A DNA stretch of 37,246 bases, taken from assembly GCA_015232025.1 (NCBI GenBank), contig JADGAL010000004.1:1-37246 (forward strand), written 5' to 3'. The translations under genes and the position numbers were made by a program. Positions 8,833 through 17,590 of the stretch are shown in pieces; within the stretch, counting starts at the first letter, position 1; the number at the start of each line of letters is the position of its first letter. The notes below the pieces were generated by a model. That model worked only from the letters and a program-made list of their open reading frames with translations, did no database searches and was not told the origin of the DNA. The DNA is from Alphaproteobacteria bacterium. GTDB taxonomy: Bacteria; Pseudomonadota; Alphaproteobacteria; Rhodospirillales; Magnetospirillaceae.

Positions 8833-10518
8833 TCAATCATCCGCCACCATCTCGATGAAGCCGCAGGGGCACTCGACGGCGCAGACGCCGCAGCCCTTGC
8901 AGTAATCGTAGTCGAACCGGTAATGGCTGCCGTCGCTGGCGATTTCCTTCATCTTCAGCACCGCGCTGTCGGGGCACAGGGTCCAGCAATTGTCGCAGGC
9001 CAGGCAGTTGCCGCAGGACAGGCAGCGATCGGCCTCGCGCGAGGCTTCGGCGGGGCTGTAGCCGCCTTCGATCTCGTCGACGTCGGTGCGCTTTTCGACC
9101 GGCAGTTCGGACAGGGCGACGCGGCGCGAGCGTTCGAAGTAATGCAGGTTGAGCTTGTCGAAGGTCACCACGTCGCGGCGTTCCTCGACCGCGTCGCGGC
9201 CCGAGAGCATGGCGTCGATCGCCTCGGCGGCCTTGCGGCCGTCGCCGATGGCGGCCGACACGGTGCCGCGGTCGCCGCGCGAGTCGCCGCCGACCAGCAC
9301 GCCCTCGGCGTCCTTCAGGCGGCCGAACGCGTCGGCGCGGAAATAATTGGCGCCGTGCATCAGACTTTCGATGCCGGTCGGCTCGACCACCTCGCCGATG
9401 GCGGGGACCACCATGTCGACATGCAGCACCGTCTCGGTGCCCTCGAAGGCGACGCGGGCCATGCGGCCCTTGCCGTCGGGCAGCTTGCGCAGGCGGACCA
9501 TTTCAAGGCCGACCACCTTCGAGCCGCGCATCAGCAAGCGTTGGATGGTGCGGTGCTCGTGGAAGACGATGCCTTCCTCGATGGCCTCCTTCAATTCGCG
9601 CGGCACCACGTTCAGCACGTCGGACGGATCGGCGCCGGGGCCGGGCAGGGCCGAGGCGGTGATGACGTGGACCTCGGCCACTCCGGCCCGCTTCCAGACG
9701 CGGGCGAGATCGACGGCGGTGTTGCCGCCGCCATGGATGGCCACCGCCTTGGGCATCGGGATGCCGCCCACCGCGATCCATTCCTTGAGCAGATGCAGGC
9801 CGTCGGCGTAGTCGCCGGGAACGGCGCCATCGACGCTCCATTCGCGGCTCTTGCCGGCGCCGATGCCCAGGAACACGGCGCGATAGGACGAGCGCAGATC
9901 GTCCAGCCGCAGGTCGCGGCCAAGCGCGTGACGCGGCTGGAAGTCGATGCCCAGGCCCATGATTCGGGCGATCTCGGCGTCCAGCACGTCGCGCGGCAGG
10001 CGGGTCAGCGGAATCGCCGAGCGCAGCAGTCCGCCCGCCTCGGGCATCGCGTCGAACAGCGTCACCTCGAAGCCGCGGCGGCGCAGGTGATAGGCCGCCG
10101 ACAGGCCGGCCGGGCCGGCGCCGACCACCGCGATCCTGCCGCCGGCGCCCTTGGGCGCCTCGGGATAGGTCCAGCGATTGGCGATGGCCTGGTCGCCCAG
10201 CCAACGCTCCACGCCGTGGATGGTGATCGACTCGTCGTACTGGCCGCGATTGCAGGCGCTTTCGCACGGATGCGGGCAGACCCGGCCGGTGACGGCCGGC
10301 ATCGGGTTGACGCGGGTCAGGGCCTCCCACGCTTCGCGGGGCTTGTGCTCCTGCACCTTGGCCAGCCACGCCTGGGCGTCCTCGCCGGCCGGGCAGGCCG
10401 AGTGGCAAGGCGCCGCCCAATGCTTGTGCTGGGGCTTTTCGCTGCGCCAGGTGCCGGTCTTGAAGTTCAGCGACGTGCCGGGCAGGGCATAGGCGCCGCG
10501 GGTCAGCAGAGTTGCCAT
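8833..10518 (-). CDS. GltD-like NAD(P)H/FAD oxidoreductase fused to a C-terminal 2x[4Fe-4S] ferredoxin
   Basis: GltD-type Cys motifs (CHSACPAGED, CPHPCESACNRG), VVGAGPAGLSAAYHLRRRG, C-terminal CLSCGNCLACDNCWTLCP and CKGCGVCAVECPCG. Confidence 0.88.
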   Translation of the reverse strand: MATLLTRGAYALPGTSLNFKTGTWRSEKPQHKHWAAPCHSACPAGEDAQAWLAKVQEHKPREAWEALTRVNPMPAVTGRVCPHPCESACNRGQYDESITIHGVERWLGDQAIANRWTYPEAPKGAGGRIAVVGAGPAGLSAAYHLRRRGFEVTLFDAMPEAGGLLRSAIPLTRLPRDVLDAEIARIMGLGIDFQPRHALGRDLRLDDLRSSYRAVFLGIGAGKSREWSVDGAVPGDYADGLHLLKEWIAVGGIPMPKAVAIHGGGNTAVDLARVWKRAGVAEVHVITASALPGPGADPSDVLNVVPRELKEAIEEGIVFHEHRTIQRLLMRGSKVVGLEMVRLRKLPDGKGRMARVAFEGTETVLHVDMVVPAIGEVVEPTGIESLMHGANYFRADAFGRLKDAEGVLVGGDSRGDRGTVSAAIGDGRKAAEAIDAMLSGRDAVEERRDVVTFDKLNLHYFERSRRVALSELPVEKRTDVDEIEGGYSPAEASREADRCLSCGNCLACDNCWTLCPDSAVLKMKEIASDGSHYRFDYDYCKGCGVCAVECPCGFIEMVADD

Positions 10519-10534
10519 GGCTTGCTCTCCCTGG

Positions 10535-11545
10535 TCAGCGCAACGGGCCGCCGCGGCGCACCGTGTCGATCCCGGCCGTGTCCAGGGGATCGGCGCCGTC
10601 GCCGCGAAGGTGGTACTTGTCGATGTTGTGATCGGCCAGGGCCTGGAGGTGCTCGCGCTCCTCGCGGGCCCGGTGATCGTCGGCGAACAGGTGGCGGAAG
10701 CGGTTTTGCAGCTTCAAATATTCGGTCACCGGCCGGGGCTCGCGAATCGGCATCACGCCGCCCAGTTCGCCGCGCTCAAGCTCGACCACCGGGAACAGGC
10801 CGCATTCGACGGCCAACCGCCCGATCTCGATGCTGCGCGAGGCGTCGTGGCCCCAGCCGAGCGGGCAGGGGCTGTGGACCAGCAGGAAGGTCGGCCCCTC
10901 GATATCGAGCGCGCGCCGCACCTTGCGCCGCAGATCGGCGGGGAACGACACGCTGGTCGAGGCGGCGTAGGGGACGTGATGCGCGGCGATGATGGACAAA
11001 AGGTCCTTCTTCATGTGCCGCTTGCCCATGCGCTCCTTGCCGGGGGGCGAGGTGGTGGTCATCGCCGCGTGCGGCGTCGACCCCGAGCGCTGGATGCCGG
11101 TGTTCATATAGGCTTCGTTGTCATAGCACACGTAAAGAACGTTGTGCATGCGCTCCAGCATGCCCGACAGCGCCTGGAAGCCGATATCGAAGGTGCCGCC
11201 GTCGCCGCCCATGGCGATGACCTTGGTGCGCTGGCCCTTGGCCTTCATGGCGGCCTCGACCCCCGAGGCGATCGCCGCCGAGTTCTCGAACAGCGAATGC
11301 AGCCATGGCACCCGCCACGCCGATTGCGGCCAGGGGGTGGTGAACACCTCGAGGCAGCCGGTGGCGTTGGTGACCACGACGTCGGGGCCGGCGGCCTCCA
11401 GCACCAGCCGGGCGGCCAGCGCCTCGCCGCAGCCCTGGCAGGCGCGATGGCCGGCTTCCAGGCCGCGCCAGCGGGGCTGGCGGTCGCGGGGCGACAGTTC
11501 TTGCGGCGGCGCTTCGGGCGCGGCGGGTTCGATCTTGTTCATCAC
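10535..11545 (-). CDS. 2-oxoacid:acceptor oxidoreductase, beta (TPP-binding) subunit
   Basis: HRACQGCGEALAARL, GDGGTFDIGFQALSGMLERMHNVLYVCYDNEAYMNTGIQRSGSTP. Confidence 0.9.
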   Translation of the reverse strand: MMNKIEPAAPEAPPQELSPRDRQPRWRGLEAGHRACQGCGEALAARLVLEAAGPDVVVTNATGCLEVFTTPWPQSAWRVPWLHSLFENSAAIASGVEAAMKAKGQRTKVIAMGGDGGTFDIGFQALSGMLERMHNVLYVCYDNEAYMNTGIQRSGSTPHAAMTTTSPPGKERMGKRHMKKDLLSIIAAHHVPYAASTSVSFPADLRRKVRRALDIEGPTFLLVHSPCPLGWGHDASRSIEIGRLAVECGLFPVVELERGELGGVMPIREPRPVTEYLKLQNRFRHLFADDHRAREEREHLQALADHNIDKYHLRGDGADPLDTAGIDTVRRGGPLR

Positions 11546-12714
11546 CGCTCCTCCACCGGCAGTTTCTCCAATTCGACGTCGAGGATCGAGAAGCTCGGCT
11601 CCCCGTCGCGGGCCACCGCGTCCATCAGGCGCGGCCAGGTCTCCAGCGGAATGTCGCGACCGCCCAGGCCGACCGCGAATTCATGGACCACCGGCTGGCG
11701 CTTCATGCCCATCAAGGCCGCCTTGACCTCGACGCCCAGAATGCCGCCGGCGCCGGGCGAGATCGCCCGCTCCAGCACCACCACGTCCTTGCAGCCCTCG
11801 CAGGCGGCGCGGATTTCGGCCGCCGGGAAGGGGCGGAAGGTGCGCAGCTTGATCAGCTTGGCCTTGCGCTTGGTCGGATAGACCGACATCGCCTCGCGAA
11901 TCGTGCAAACCGTCGAGCCCATGATGATGATCGCGGTGCGCGCGTCCTCGGGGCCTTCGACGGTCAGCAGGCCGCCGCACGAGCGGCCGGTGAGCGCCGC
12001 CCAATCGGCGTCGGCCGCCAGAATCTCGGCGGTCGATTTCATCAAGGCGGCGTGGTGCGAATGGCGCGCCTCGGTGAAGTGCTCCGGCCCCACCAGGGTG
12101 CCCAGGCTAAGCGGCGCCCGCGGGTCGAGCTTGCGCGAGAAATTGAGCGGCGGCAGGTACTTGTCGACCAGTTTCTGATCCGGCATCTCAATTGTTTCAA
12201 GCGTGTGGGTCAGCACGAAGCCGTCCATGCACACCATCACCGGCAACTCGGTCGCCTCGGCGATGCGGAACGCCTGGATCGAGGTGTCGACCGCCTCTTG
12301 ATTGTCCACGCAATGGATCTGGATCCATCCGGCATCGCGCACCGCCATCGAATCCTGGTGGTCGTTCCAGATGTTGATCGGCGCCGAGACGGCCCGGTTG
12401 GCGCAGGTCAGCACCACCGGCAGACGCAGCCCGGCGATGTTGAACAGCACCTCGGTCATCAGCAGGATGCCCTGCGAGGACGACGCGGTGTAGGACCGGG
12501 CGCCGGCCGCCGACGAGCCCAGCACCACCGAGGCGGCCGAGAATTCCGACTCGACGCTGACCAGTTCGCAGATCAGCTTGCCGTCGGCGACCAGCTTCGA
12601 GATGTTCTCGACGATGTGGGTCTGCGGCGTGATGGGATAGGCGGCCACCACTTCGGGCCGGCACATGGCGACGGCGCGAGCGACCGCCTGACTGCCTTCG
12701 AGAGCTTCAAGCAT
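11542..12714 (-). CDS. 2-oxoacid:acceptor oxidoreductase, alpha subunit
   Basis: AAYPITPQTHIVE, VESEFSAASVVLGSSAAGARSYTASSSQG, KLIKLRTFRPFPAAEI. Confidence 0.9.
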   Translation of the reverse strand: MLEALEGSQAVARAVAMCRPEVVAAYPITPQTHIVENISKLVADGKLICELVSVESEFSAASVVLGSSAAGARSYTASSSQGILLMTEVLFNIAGLRLPVVLTCANRAVSAPINIWNDHQDSMAVRDAGWIQIHCVDNQEAVDTSIQAFRIAEATELPVMVCMDGFVLTHTLETIEMPDQKLVDKYLPPLNFSRKLDPRAPLSLGTLVGPEHFTEARHSHHAALMKSTAEILAADADWAALTGRSCGGLLTVEGPEDARTAIIIMGSTVCTIREAMSVYPTKRKAKLIKLRTFRPFPAAEIRAACEGCKDVVVLERAISPGAGGILGVEVKAALMGMKRQPVVHEFAVGLGGRDIPLETWPRLMDAVARDGEPSFSILDVELEKLPVEER

Positions 12715-13273
12715 GGGCGGCCTCCCGCCACAGGCCCGCCGGAACCAGGGCGGCCGCGGCGTCGATGAGCTTGCGGTTGCGCTCCAGGACGTCGCCCTTG
12801 AAGCGGTGGCCCAGGGCCTTGCCCAACGCGTCGACCGGGACGATGCCGGTGATCGTCAGGAAGGCGGCCAGCAGGGCCACGTTGGGCATCGGTCGGCCAA
12901 GGATGTCGGCCGCCAATTGCGAGGCGGGCAGGGCGATGGTGGGCCGCCCGGTCTCGGCCGCCACGTCGTCCGACGCGCGCGGTGAATTGACCAGCACGCC
13001 GCCGCCCGGCTTCAAGCCCTCGGTGACGCCCGCCACGTGCAGCAGCCCGGAGTCCTGTATGATCAGGAAATCGGGGGCGCGGACTTGGCAGCGTCGCTGG
13101 ATGGGATTGTCGTCGATCCGCACGAAGGCGGTGACGGGTGCGCCCCGGCGCTCGGCGCCGAAGCTGGGGAAGGCTTGGCAGTGGCGGCCTTCCTCGAAGG
13201 CGGCGGTCGCCAGAAGATAGGCCGCGACCACGTTGCCTTGGCCGCCGCGCCCGTGAATGCGGACTTCGATCAT
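12707..13273 (-). CDS. 2-oxoacid:acceptor oxidoreductase, gamma subunit
   Basis: EVRIHGRGGQGNVVAAYLLA...AFPSFGAERRGAPVTAFVRID. Confidence 0.9.
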   Translation of the reverse strand: MIEVRIHGRGGQGNVVAAYLLATAAFEEGRHCQAFPSFGAERRGAPVTAFVRIDDNPIQRRCQVRAPDFLIIQDSGLLHVAGVTEGLKPGGGVLVNSPRASDDVAAETGRPTIALPASQLAADILGRPMPNVALLAAFLTITGIVPVDALGKALGHRFKGDVLERNRKLIDAAAALVPAGLWREAAHA

Positions 13274-13384
13274 CGTCCCCCCGCTGGCAGGAACCTTGGT
13301 GTCCCTCTTGTTGTCCAGGGAGGATACGCGCCTTTGGGGGGCCTTGGCTATCCCTAGCCGATGGCCACCCCTTCCGCGCGCGGG

Positions 13385-13723
13385 CTATTCGAAAAGGACG
13401 TCGCTGGCCGGGATCACGGTGACGCCCTCGCCGTCGTCGTTTTCGATCAGCACGACGTCGCCATCGATGTGGCCTTCGCCCTCGAGATGATTGAAATAGT
13501 GCCACAGGAAGGCGACGGCGATGGCTTGGTCGATTTCGTCGTCCTCGTCCATCTCCTCGTCCGCCATGGCCGACAGGTCGCGGATGGTTTCGAGCGATTC
13601 GTCGAGCAGGTCCTCGAGGTCGGGCTCGTCCTCGAGGACGCTTTTGATGACCAAGTCATACTCGGCGTCGTCGAGTTCGTACTTCCATTCGCTGGGGCCG
13701 GCCTTGAAGTAGATGGTTTTCAT
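13385..13723 (-). CDS. Small highly acidic hypothetical protein
   Basis: MKTIYFKAGPSEWKYELDDAEYDLVIKSVLEDEPDLEDLLDES...; precedes the oxidoreductase operon on the same strand. Confidence 0.7.
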   Translation of the reverse strand: MKTIYFKAGPSEWKYELDDAEYDLVIKSVLEDEPDLEDLLDESLETIRDLSAMADEEMDEDDEIDQAIAVAFLWHYFNHLEGEGHIDGDVVLIENDDGEGVTVIPASDVLFE

Positions 13724-13829
13724 GCGTGCTCCTCCGCAGGAAGCGCGACATTCGACGTTTTCAGGGCAAATTGCAAGCGGGCGCCAGCGGGCGCATAATG
13801 CCGCGAGGCGAGGCATGAGGGCATGAGCG

Positions 13830-14528
13830 GTGCAGATCCAAGACAGCCAGACGCTTGACGGGATAGCGATCCTCGCCACCGTCTCCCGCGCCGACCGGGA
13901 CCAGCTCGCCCGCCAATGCAAATGGCGGCGCCATGCCGGCGGCGAGCAGATCATCGACAGCCAAAGCGAGACGCGCGACGTGTTCTTCGTGGTGGGCGGC
14001 CTGGTTCGGGTGGTCAACTACTCGATGTCGGGGCGCGAGGTCACCTTGGACGACATCGGACCGGGGGGATATTTCGGCGAACTGGCCGCCATCGACGGCG
14101 AGCCGCGCTCGGCCAGCGTCATGGCGCGCGAGGAAACCCTGACGGCGGCCCTGTCGCCCGAGGGCTTCGCCACCCTGATCGAGCGCCACCCGGTGGTCGG
14201 CGTGGCCATCATGCGGGGCTTGGCGCGGATCATCCGGCAATCGACCGACCGCATCATGGATCTGTCGACGCTGGGCGCCAACAACCGGGTCCACGCCGAA
14301 CTCCTGCGTCAGGCGCGGGCCTGCTCGACCGACGAGCGGACCGCCGAAATCCGCCCGATCCCCGTCCATTCCGACATCGCCAGCCGGGTCAGCACGACGC
14401 GCGAGACGGTCGCGCGGGTGCTCAACGATCTGGCGCGCGACGGCGTGGTGCGCCGCGCCAAGGACGCCTTGGTCGTCCTCGACATGGAAAAGTTGGAACG
14501 ACTCGTCGAGGAAGTGCGTGGGATTTGA
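13830..14528 (+). CDS. Crp/Fnr family transcriptional regulator
   Basis: GTG start; cNMP domain (GPGGYFGELAAIDGEPRSASV) and HTH SDIASRVSTTRETVARVLNDLARDGVV. Confidence 0.92.
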   Translation: MQIQDSQTLDGIAILATVSRADRDQLARQCKWRRHAGGEQIIDSQSETRDVFFVVGGLVRVVNYSMSGREVTLDDIGPGGYFGELAAIDGEPRSASVMAREETLTAALSPEGFATLIERHPVVGVAIMRGLARIIRQSTDRIMDLSTLGANNRVHAELLRQARACSTDERTAEIRPIPVHSDIASRVSTTRETVARVLNDLARDGVVRRAKDALVVLDMEKLERLVEEVRGI

Positions 14529-14543
14529 GTTTTTTTCGACCGG

Positions 14544-14559
14544 TGTGACGGCTGTCACA
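14544..14559. promoter_or_regulatory. Consensus CRP-type operator TGTGA-CGGCTG-TCACA
   Basis: Perfect TGTGA-N6-TCACA dyad 16 bp after a crp/fnr-family stop codon. Confidence 0.7.
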
Positions 14560-14569
14560 GCGCACCCTC

Positions 14570-14660
14570 CGGGTTTTGGGGATGATGAGGGCGTATCCAG
14601 TGTCCTTTCTCCTCCAGAGAAACAAACTTCGGGCCGGGTGGCGACACCCGGCCCTTTTTT
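14570..14660 (+). ncRNA. Candidate small RNA (or regulated 3'UTR) with CTCC loop and intrinsic terminator
   Basis: Hairpin TTTCTC-CTCCA-GAGAAA (14606-14622) followed by a strong terminator; start approximate, after the CRP-type box. Confidence 0.4.
14631..14660 (+). terminator. Rho-independent terminator
   Basis: GGGCCGGGTG-GCGA-CACCCGGCCC-TTTTTT. Confidence 0.88.
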
Positions 14661-15310
14661 CATTCGCCCGCGCCCATGATCGGCCAGTCGCGAACTTCGG
14701 CGAGGCGGCGCAGGCAGATGTCGGGCCACACCGCCACCGGGCGCCCGACGGCCGCCAAGAGGGGGGCGTCGGACAGCGAATCGGCATAGGCGGCGCACTC
14801 GTTCAGGGCCAAGCCGCGCTCGGCGCAGAAGGCGCGGGCCAGTTCCAGCTTGGCGCCGCCGAACGGTTGGTTGGAGGGAGGATGGGCGAGGAAACGCCCG
14901 GCGCCTTGCGGGCAGACGGTGGCGATGCAGTGGCCGATGCCAAGCGCCCGGGCGAGCGGCGCCGCGACGAAATCGGGCGAGCCGGTGATCAGCACGGCGA
15001 TGTCGCCGGCCGCCCGGTGCTCGTCCAGGCGGCGCAGCACGGTGGGGCGCATGTGCCTGGCGATCAGGATGTCCGCCACCCGGCGGCCCAGCTCCTCGAT
15101 CCGCTCGACCGCCAAGCCGGCCACATAGCCCTTGTTCAGCCGCATCGCCACGCCGAAGCCGAGCGGCAGCAGGCGCAGATGGTTCAGCGCGGCGGCGGCC
15201 ATCTGGTTTGGCCCCAGGTGACCCTCGCGCAACATCAGCCCCACCAGAAGGGCTTCGCTGGCCGGCAGGCTGGACAGCGTTCCGTCGAGGTCGAAGAACG
15301 CCACGGGCAT
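14660..15310 (-). CDS. HAD superfamily (HAD-IB / SerB-like) phosphatase
   Basis: AFFDLDGTLSSLPASEALL, VLITGSPDFVAAPLARALGI, YADSLSDAPLLAAVGRPVAV. Confidence 0.85.
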   Translation of the reverse strand: MPVAFFDLDGTLSSLPASEALLVGLMLREGHLGPNQMAAAALNHLRLLPLGFGVAMRLNKGYVAGLAVERIEELGRRVADILIARHMRPTVLRRLDEHRAAGDIAVLITGSPDFVAAPLARALGIGHCIATVCPQGAGRFLAHPPSNQPFGGAKLELARAFCAERGLALNECAAYADSLSDAPLLAAVGRPVAVWPDICLRRLAEVRDWPIMGAGE

Positions 15311-15370
15311 GATGGCGAGGTGGGGGCGTCGTCGCGCCGGGCAAGACCGCTCAACCGAAAGCTACGGCAT

Positions 15371-16801
15371 CAGCAATTCTAAATTTGGAACGAAAGGGGA
15401 TTCCCCCGGAGGAAAAAGTCTGACTCAATAGGTGGTGTGGACCATCTTGATTCGTACATAACGGCACTGCGCGAGCGGTGCGAAGCCCTGCCGGACAAGC
15501 GGGAGGGGCGGAACGTGCAATACCGAATGGAGGACATCGGCGTCGCGGCGTTCTCGGTGTTCTTCATGCAGAGCCCTTCGTTTCTGGCGCACCAGAAGGC
15601 GTTGGAGGAGATGCGGGGGCGGTCGAACGCCAACACGCTGTTCGGCATGACGAAAATCCCCAGCGACAACCACATACGCCAGATGCTGGACGGGGTGCCG
15701 ACGGATCATTTCGACGCGGTTTTCCAGCATATCGTCCGTGACCTGGAGGGGAGCGGCGGCCTGAAGCCGTTGCGGCGTCTGGGTGGGCGAACATTGATCG
15801 CTCTGGATGGGTCGGAGCACTTCTGTTCGCGCAAGGTCCATTGCCCCCGTTGCTCGACCCGGAAGCGTTCGGATGGCGAGACCGAGTATTTCCACAGCTT
15901 CGTCGGGGCGACACTGGTTGCGCCCGGTCACGCGACAGTCGTTCCCTTGCCGCCCGAATTCGTTCGTCCGCAGGACGGCGCCAAAAAGCAGGACTGCGAG
16001 CCCAACGCGGCGCGCCGCTGGCTTTCCCGTCTGGGACCGCATTACGCTTGGCTGAACCCGGTCTACCTGGGCGACGACATCTATGCGCGCCAGCCGATGT
16101 GCGCCGACGTCCTGGCGGTGGGCGGCAGCTTCATCTTCGGCTGCAAGCCTTCGAGCCACAAGACGCTGACCGAGTATCTGACCGGCGTGCCCCTGGAGGA
16201 GTTCAGTGAAACCGTGGGTGTCGGATCGGCCAAACGGATCCATCGCCACCGCTGGATGAAGGACGTTCCGCTCCGAGACGGCAAAGACGCGCTGGCGGTC
16301 AACTGGCTGGAGATCGAGATCAGCAAGCCCAGCGGCAAGGTGACCTACCGCAACAGCTTCGTCACCAACCTCGCGGTCAACAGACAGTCCGCCGCCGAGA
16401 TTGCCGCCTGCGGCCGTGCCCGCTGGAAAATCGAGAACGAGACATTCAACGTTCTCAAGAACAACGGATACAATCTCGAACACAACTTCGGGCACGGCAA
16501 GGATACCCTCGCCAGTCTGCTTGTTTCCCTGAACCTGCTGGCTTTCGCCATGCACAACGCCTGCGACCTCGCGGAGGCCCAATGGCAGGACGGCCGCCAG
16601 AAGGTCGGCGCCAAGATGCGCCTGTTCGAGCACATCCGCACCATCACCGCCTATCTCGTCTTCCCTTCATGGGGAAGCCTGTTTCGAACCATCCGAACCG
16701 GGAGACCGCCGCCCCAGCCGCCATAACCAAGCCTTTTCCCCAGCCCCAGCCGCCTCCTCAACCTCCAACCGCCGCCGTCCGGGCCATAGTGAGAACCGCT
16801 G
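15371..16801 (+). mobile_element. IS4-superfamily/ISNCY-like insertion sequence, 1431 bp, with TIRs and 9-bp target duplication
   Basis: Left end CAGCAATTCTAAATTTGG vs right end (rc) CAGCGGTTCTCACTATGG (12-14/18); flanks CTACGGCAT at 15362-15370 and 16802-16810. Confidence 0.82.
15437..16726 (+). CDS. DDE transposase, IS4-superfamily/ISNCY-like
   Basis: [53 protein letters not shown] motifs. Confidence 0.85.
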   Translation: MDHLDSYITALRERCEALPDKREGRNVQYRMEDIGVAAFSVFFMQSPSFLAHQKALEEMRGRSNANTLFGMTKIPSDNHIRQMLDGVPTDHFDAVFQHIVRDLEGSGGLKPLRRLGGRTLIALDGSEHFCSRKVHCPRCSTRKRSDGETEYFHSFVGATLVAPGHATVVPLPPEFVRPQDGAKKQDCEPNAARRWLSRLGPHYAWLNPVYLGDDIYARQPMCADVLAVGGSFIFGCKPSSHKTLTEYLTGVPLEEFSETVGVGSAKRIHRHRWMKDVPLRDGKDALAVNWLEIEISKPSGKVTYRNSFVTNLAVNRQSAAEIAACGRARWKIENETFNVLKNNGYNLEHNFGHGKDTLASLLVSLNLLAFAMHNACDLAEAQWQDGRQKVGAKMRLFEHIRTITAYLVFPSWGSLFRTIRTGRPPPQPP

Positions 16802-16886
16802 CTACGGCATAGCGCGGTTTGACTTGTCGCCGGGAATTGGGGATGATGTCGAAACTCCGGCAGTCCAGGCCCCAGGGGAAGCGCTT

Positions 16887-17252
16887 ATGCCAAAAACAAT
16901 TTTGATCGTCGAAGACAACGATCTCAACATGAAGCTGTTCAACGATCTGCTGCAGGCCCATGGCTATCAGACCCTGCAGACCAAGGACGGCCGCGAAGCG
17001 CTGAAGCTCACGCGTGACCACCGCCCGGACCTGATCCTGATGGACATCCAGTTGCCCGAGGTTTCGGGCCTGGAGATCACCAAGATGCTGAAGGAGGATG
17101 CGGAGTTGAAGGCGATCCCCGTGATCGCCGTCACGGCCTTCGCCATGAAGGGCGACGAGGAGAAGATCCGCGAGGGTGGCTGCGAGGGCTATATCGCCAA
17201 GCCGATCTCGGTCGCCAACTTCCTCCAGACGGTCGCCAAGTTCCTGGCCTGA
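16887..17252 (+). CDS. divK: DivK-like single-domain response regulator
   Basis: [92 protein letters not shown]. Confidence 0.93.
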   Translation: MPKTILIVEDNDLNMKLFNDLLQAHGYQTLQTKDGREALKLTRDHRPDLILMDIQLPEVSGLEITKMLKEDAELKAIPVIAVTAFAMKGDEEKIREGGCEGYIAKPISVANFLQTVAKFLA

Positions 17253-17271
17253 TCGCCGGAAGCGCCCAAGG

Positions 17272-17305
17272 AAAAGGCCGCCCCGTTTCGCGGGGCGGCC
17301 TTTTT
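17272..17305. terminator. Bidirectional intrinsic terminator between divK and rpmG
   Basis: AAAAGGCCGCCCCG-TTTCG-CGGGGCGGCCTTTTT. Confidence 0.9.
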
Positions 17306-17334
17306 CATGGTCGGGCCATTCGGGGAGGCGAAGA

Positions 17335-17502
17335 CTACTTGATCTTCGATTCCTTGAACGCGACGTGCTTGCGCACGACGGGGTCATATTTGCGGAACTC
17401 GAACTTCTCAGTCGTCTTCCGCGGATTCTTCTTGGCCACGTAGAAATAGCCGGTGCCAGCGGAGCTGACGAGCTTGATGAGGACGGTGGCGGGCTTGGCC
17501 AT
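17335..17502 (-). CDS. rpmG: 50S ribosomal protein L33 (below the ORF-track length cutoff)
   Basis: Manual translation: [55 protein letters not shown]. Confidence 0.95.
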   Translation of the reverse strand: MAKPATVLIKLVSSAGTGYFYVAKKNPRKTTEKFEFRKYDPVVRKHVAFKESKIK

Positions 17503-17544
17503 GGCGGAATTCCCGAATTGAGCTAGGACGAAGTCAGGGGGCGC

Positions 17545-17572
17545 ACAATACAGCCCCCGTCGGCGGTGTCAA
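17545..17572 (-). promoter_or_regulatory. Sigma70-type promoter for rpmG
   Basis: Minus strand TTGACA - 16 bp - TATTGT, upstream of the rpmG ATG at 17502. Confidence 0.65.
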
Positions 17573-17590
17573 GCGACTTGGCCGGCGAGC

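Noticed and set aside
8923-10992. 689-aa plus-strand ORF opposite the GltD/POR genes
   Set aside because: Shadow ORF with no recognisable domain, antisense to conserved genes.
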